Notes under the pieces: model-generated
Seen by the model: the letters and a program-made list of their open reading frames with translations, nothing else
What the model was told of the DNA's origin: nothing
The model's database searches: none
In this document: piece after piece, positions 6,170 to 7,327 of the stretch
How the letters are laid out: the number at the start of each line of letters is the position of its first letter
Position numbering within the stretch: position 1 is the first letter of the stretch
DNA from: Pseudopedobacter sp039918235
Lineage (GTDB): Bacteria; Bacteroidota; Bacteroidia; Sphingobacteriales; Sphingobacteriaceae
Assembly: GCA_039918235.1 (NCBI GenBank)
Contig: JBDSHZ010000020.1
Coordinates: 1 to 7,327, forward strand
Length of the DNA: 7,327 nt
Direction of reading: 5' to 3'
Translations under genes and position numbers: made by a program

Positions 6170-6607
6170 TCAATATGGTTGTACTTCATTTTTACTTTCC
6201 ACTTCTGGCAATAATATATATATGCCGATTGATAGAAAAAGTATAAAAGGAATGTCTGTCAAGAATTTTGAGGTATAGATATGAGTTCCATCTAAAGCTA
6301 GTGGAATCATAATCAATCCGTGACCTAAATTTGCCCACATCGTAAACTTAAGGAACGATATATTTTTCTCCGGTGATTTTGCAGCAACAAAGAAATATAT
6401 GCCCCATATCAAATAGATTGTTACAATCATTAATCCTACATGCCCTTGAACATCATCCCATATTAGCCAGTGAAATGTATTTCCTGGATTAAAACTTTCA
6501 AACTTGAAGATGAAAGCAACGAATAACAATCCGAATATCATTAATGATAGTACACCATAGATATTTAGAAAGATTTTTAGTTTTTTGATTTTTTCTGCCT
6601 GTGTCAT
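6170..6607 (-). CDS. Four-helix membrane protein resembling DUF6632
   Basis: The 145-residue product is an integral membrane protein with four predicted helices at about 13-34, 57-76, 84-104 and 117-134 and a short charged C-terminus. The pattern (FLNIYGVLSLMIFGLLF, then GHVGLMIVTIYLIWGIYFFVAAKSPEKN, then FTMWANLGHGLIMIPLA) resembles the DUF6632 family by eye; I cannot confirm this without a profile search. Histidines at 46, 56, 96 and 109 lie near membrane boundaries. No function is known to me. It is the first gene of the minus-strand operon, opposite the HxlR gene, and is directly followed (4 bp) by the Sco-family gene. An exact -7 box lies 53 bp upstream of its ATG. Confidence 0.82.
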   Translation of the reverse strand: MTQAEKIKKLKIFLNIYGVLSLMIFGLLFVAFIFKFESFNPGNTFHWLIWDDVQGHVGLMIVTIYLIWGIYFFVAAKSPEKNISFLKFTMWANLGHGLIMIPLALDGTHIYTSKFLTDIPFILFLSIGIYILLPEVESKNEVQPY

Positions 6608-6649
6608 TTTTTTTGATTTTAATCATTAACTTTGAGAAGTTGCATTACA

Positions 6650-6695
6650 CAACTGGTTGCAAATATAATAAACCAATTTTAAATTGCAACTGGTT
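6650..6695. promoter_or_regulatory. Probable HxlR operator: inverted and direct repeats over divergent promoters
   Basis: GTTGCAA at 6656-6662 and TTGCAAC at 6684-6690 form a perfect inverted repeat centred at 6673. CAACTGGTT occurs as a direct repeat at 6650-6658 and 6687-6695, and a reversed half (AACCA) lies at 6671-6675. Each arm contains a -33-type TTG, one for each strand. The minus-strand promoter is exact. A weaker plus-strand candidate for the HxlR gene is TTG at 6657-6659 with TAAATTGC at 6680-6687. HxlR proteins bind as dimers in such divergent spacers, so binding here would control both transcripts. The repeats are seen; the binding is inferred. Confidence 0.6.
6660..6689 (-). promoter_or_regulatory. 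Promoter of the seven-gene minus-strand operon
   Basis: On the minus strand, TATATTTG (6667-6660) is an exact TAnnTTTG -7 box. TTG (6689-6687) stands upstream at the -33 position with a 19-bp spacer, the preferred spacing for the main sigma factor of Bacteroidota. The start of transcription would be near 6653-6656, giving a leader of about 45-50 nt before the ATG at 6607. It is the clearest promoter in the window. Confidence 0.75.
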
Positions 6696-6715
6696 TTTAA
6701 ACAAAATTATTAATA

Positions 6716-7129
6716 ATGGGAAATCATAGGTCACATTGTCCCGTAAACCTAATGCTTGAAGTGTTTGGCGACAAATGGAGTCTAATAATAATCAGGGATA
6801 TTATGTTTGCAGGTAAAAGATATTTTAGAGAACTATTGAATTCAGAGGAAAAAATTGCTTCTAATATTTTAACTGACAGGTTGGTAATGCTTGAGCGAGA
6901 GGGAATAATAAATAAAGTTGATGATCCTGCACATAAACAAAAAAATATTTACAGTCTTACTGAAAAGGGTATTGATTTATTGCCCGTAATCGTTGAGATA
7001 GGTCGCTGGAGTCTTAAACACAAACCTGTTGATTTAGAAAAATATAAACATGCTGAAGATTTGGTAAAAAGTGGCAAAGAAGGCTTGGTTAAAGTGAGGA
7101 AGGATTTAGTAAAAGAACATTTGAAGTGA
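6716..7129 (+). CDS. HxlR-family winged-helix transcriptional regulator
   Basis: The 137-residue protein is a complete HxlR/MarR-like DNA-binding dimer subunit. The family hallmark is CPVNLMLEVFGDKWSLIIIRDI (8-29), with Cys8 at the position that acts as redox or electrophile sensor in members such as HypR and QorR. The helix-turn-helix follows as RYFRELLNSEEKIASNILTDRL (35-56) and the wing as GIINKVDDPAHKQKNIYSLTEKG (63-85). The C-terminal helix (LLPVIVEIGRWSLKHK, from about 88) serves dimerisation. A lysine-rich tail follows. The ATG at 6716 leaves seven residues before Cys8, typical. It is transcribed away from the seven-gene operon across a 108-bp spacer holding symmetric repeats, so it likely regulates that operon and itself. 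The inducer is unknown; Cys8 makes an oxidant or electrophile signal plausible. Confidence 0.93.
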   Translation: MGNHRSHCPVNLMLEVFGDKWSLIIIRDIMFAGKRYFRELLNSEEKIASNILTDRLVMLEREGIINKVDDPAHKQKNIYSLTEKGIDLLPVIVEIGRWSLKHKPVDLEKYKHAEDLVKSGKEGLVKVRKDLVKEHLK

Positions 7130-7179
7130 GTCAGTTGTTCTGGTTCTTGAATTCTCTGGTGCAGTTTTACAATTCTGAC
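7130..7179. other. Imperfect inverted repeat just after the HxlR stop codon
   Basis: GTCAGTTGT (7130-7138) pairs with ACAATTCTGAC (7169-7179) apart from a 2-nt bulge, enclosing a 30-nt loop. It begins directly after the TGA and ends one base before the AACGTTTTG-starting element. It has no T-tract, so it is not a standard terminator; it may be part of the flanking element's fold or be chance. Confidence 0.3.
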
Positions 7180-7180
7180 C

Positions 7181-7320
7181 AACGTTTTGGCGCTTGGCTT
7201 AGTGGCGGTTTATAACCGTTAAACTGTCAGCCAGCAAGAAACCTGATGAGAACGAAAACAATGAATTTAAGGATGTTAACCGCCATTGAGCCAAATGAGT
7301 GTTAGCGGTTCGTTGTTTTT
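7181..7320. repeat. Long copy of the block-flanking structured repeat (attC-like)
   Basis: This 140-bp element starts AACGTTTTGG and ends TGTTAGCGGTTCGTTGTT plus TTT; both ends match the short copy at 2899-2938. Inside are long arms: TTGGCTTAGTGGCGGTT (7194-7210) and AACCGCCATTGAGCCAA (7278-7294). They pair at 15 of 17 positions, and the two exceptions are G-T wobbles. The 67-nt loop begins with a further small hairpin (CGGTT-TAT-AACCG, 7206-7218) that competes with the main stem. The layout AAC, spacer, arm, loop, arm, spacer, GTTAG resembles a long integron attC site placed 3' of a gene, here HxlR. The R boxes are imperfect, and homology to the other copy continues past GTTAG, which an ordinary attC would not show. 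It may continue beyond the window. Confidence 0.65.
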
Positions 7321-7327
7321 TCTTTCG

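Noticed and set aside
6949..7182. Minus-strand open frame under the HxlR gene
   Set aside because: It is antisense to the conserved wing and C-terminal helix of a well-supported regulator.
1..7327. CRISPR arrays, tRNA or rRNA genes, transposases and integrases
   Set aside because: No regularly spaced repeats, cloverleaf-like sequences, rRNA segments or recombinase motifs were seen on either strand.

Overview
The window looks like chromosomal DNA of a Bacteroidota bacterium, plausibly Sphingobacteriaceae or a flavobacterial relative. It is AT-rich and intergenic Shine-Dalgarno sites are weak or absent. The cleanest promoter fits the TTG / TAnnTTTG (-33/-7) consensus of this phylum. The protein types (a secreted barrel-like protein, a Sco protein with an inner-membrane anchor, HxlR) also fit. 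The lineage is inferred from these features, not from a database search.

Left part (1-2819), housekeeping-like: the 5' end of a secreted, probably outer-membrane protein runs off the left edge on the minus strand with a TTG start. Then comes pepT (peptidase T, plus strand), then msrA (methionine sulfoxide reductase A, minus strand). A perfect 16-bp hairpin between the convergent pepT and msrA can terminate both. Upstream of msrA on the same strand is a small cysteine-rich membrane protein of unknown function.

Right part (2899-7320), accessory-like: seven minus-strand genes lie head to tail with gaps of 4 to 60 bp. In transcription order they are a four-helix membrane protein resembling DUF6632, a Sco/SenC thioredoxin-fold protein, a RibD-C/DHFR-like reductase, a small protein with possible ABM fold, a GNAT acetyltransferase, a SnoaL/NTF2-like protein and an alpha/beta hydrolase. 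A divergent HxlR-type regulator is encoded on the plus strand. The spacer between the regulator and the first operon gene carries a textbook Bacteroidota promoter for the operon. It also carries a symmetric inverted repeat and a 9-bp direct repeat, so HxlR control of the operon (and of itself) is the simplest reading.

The most interesting feature is that this accessory block is bracketed by two related structured elements in the same orientation, at 2899-2938 and 7181-7320. Both begin with AACGTTTTG and end in a nearly identical 21-bp sequence (TGTTAG-GG-TCGTTGTT). The right copy has long inverted-repeat arms around a large loop, like a long integron attC site or another folded recombination or repeat element. 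The regulator, the operon and the flanking repeats may form one exchangeable gene cassette or island. That is a hypothesis, since no integrase or transposase is visible here.
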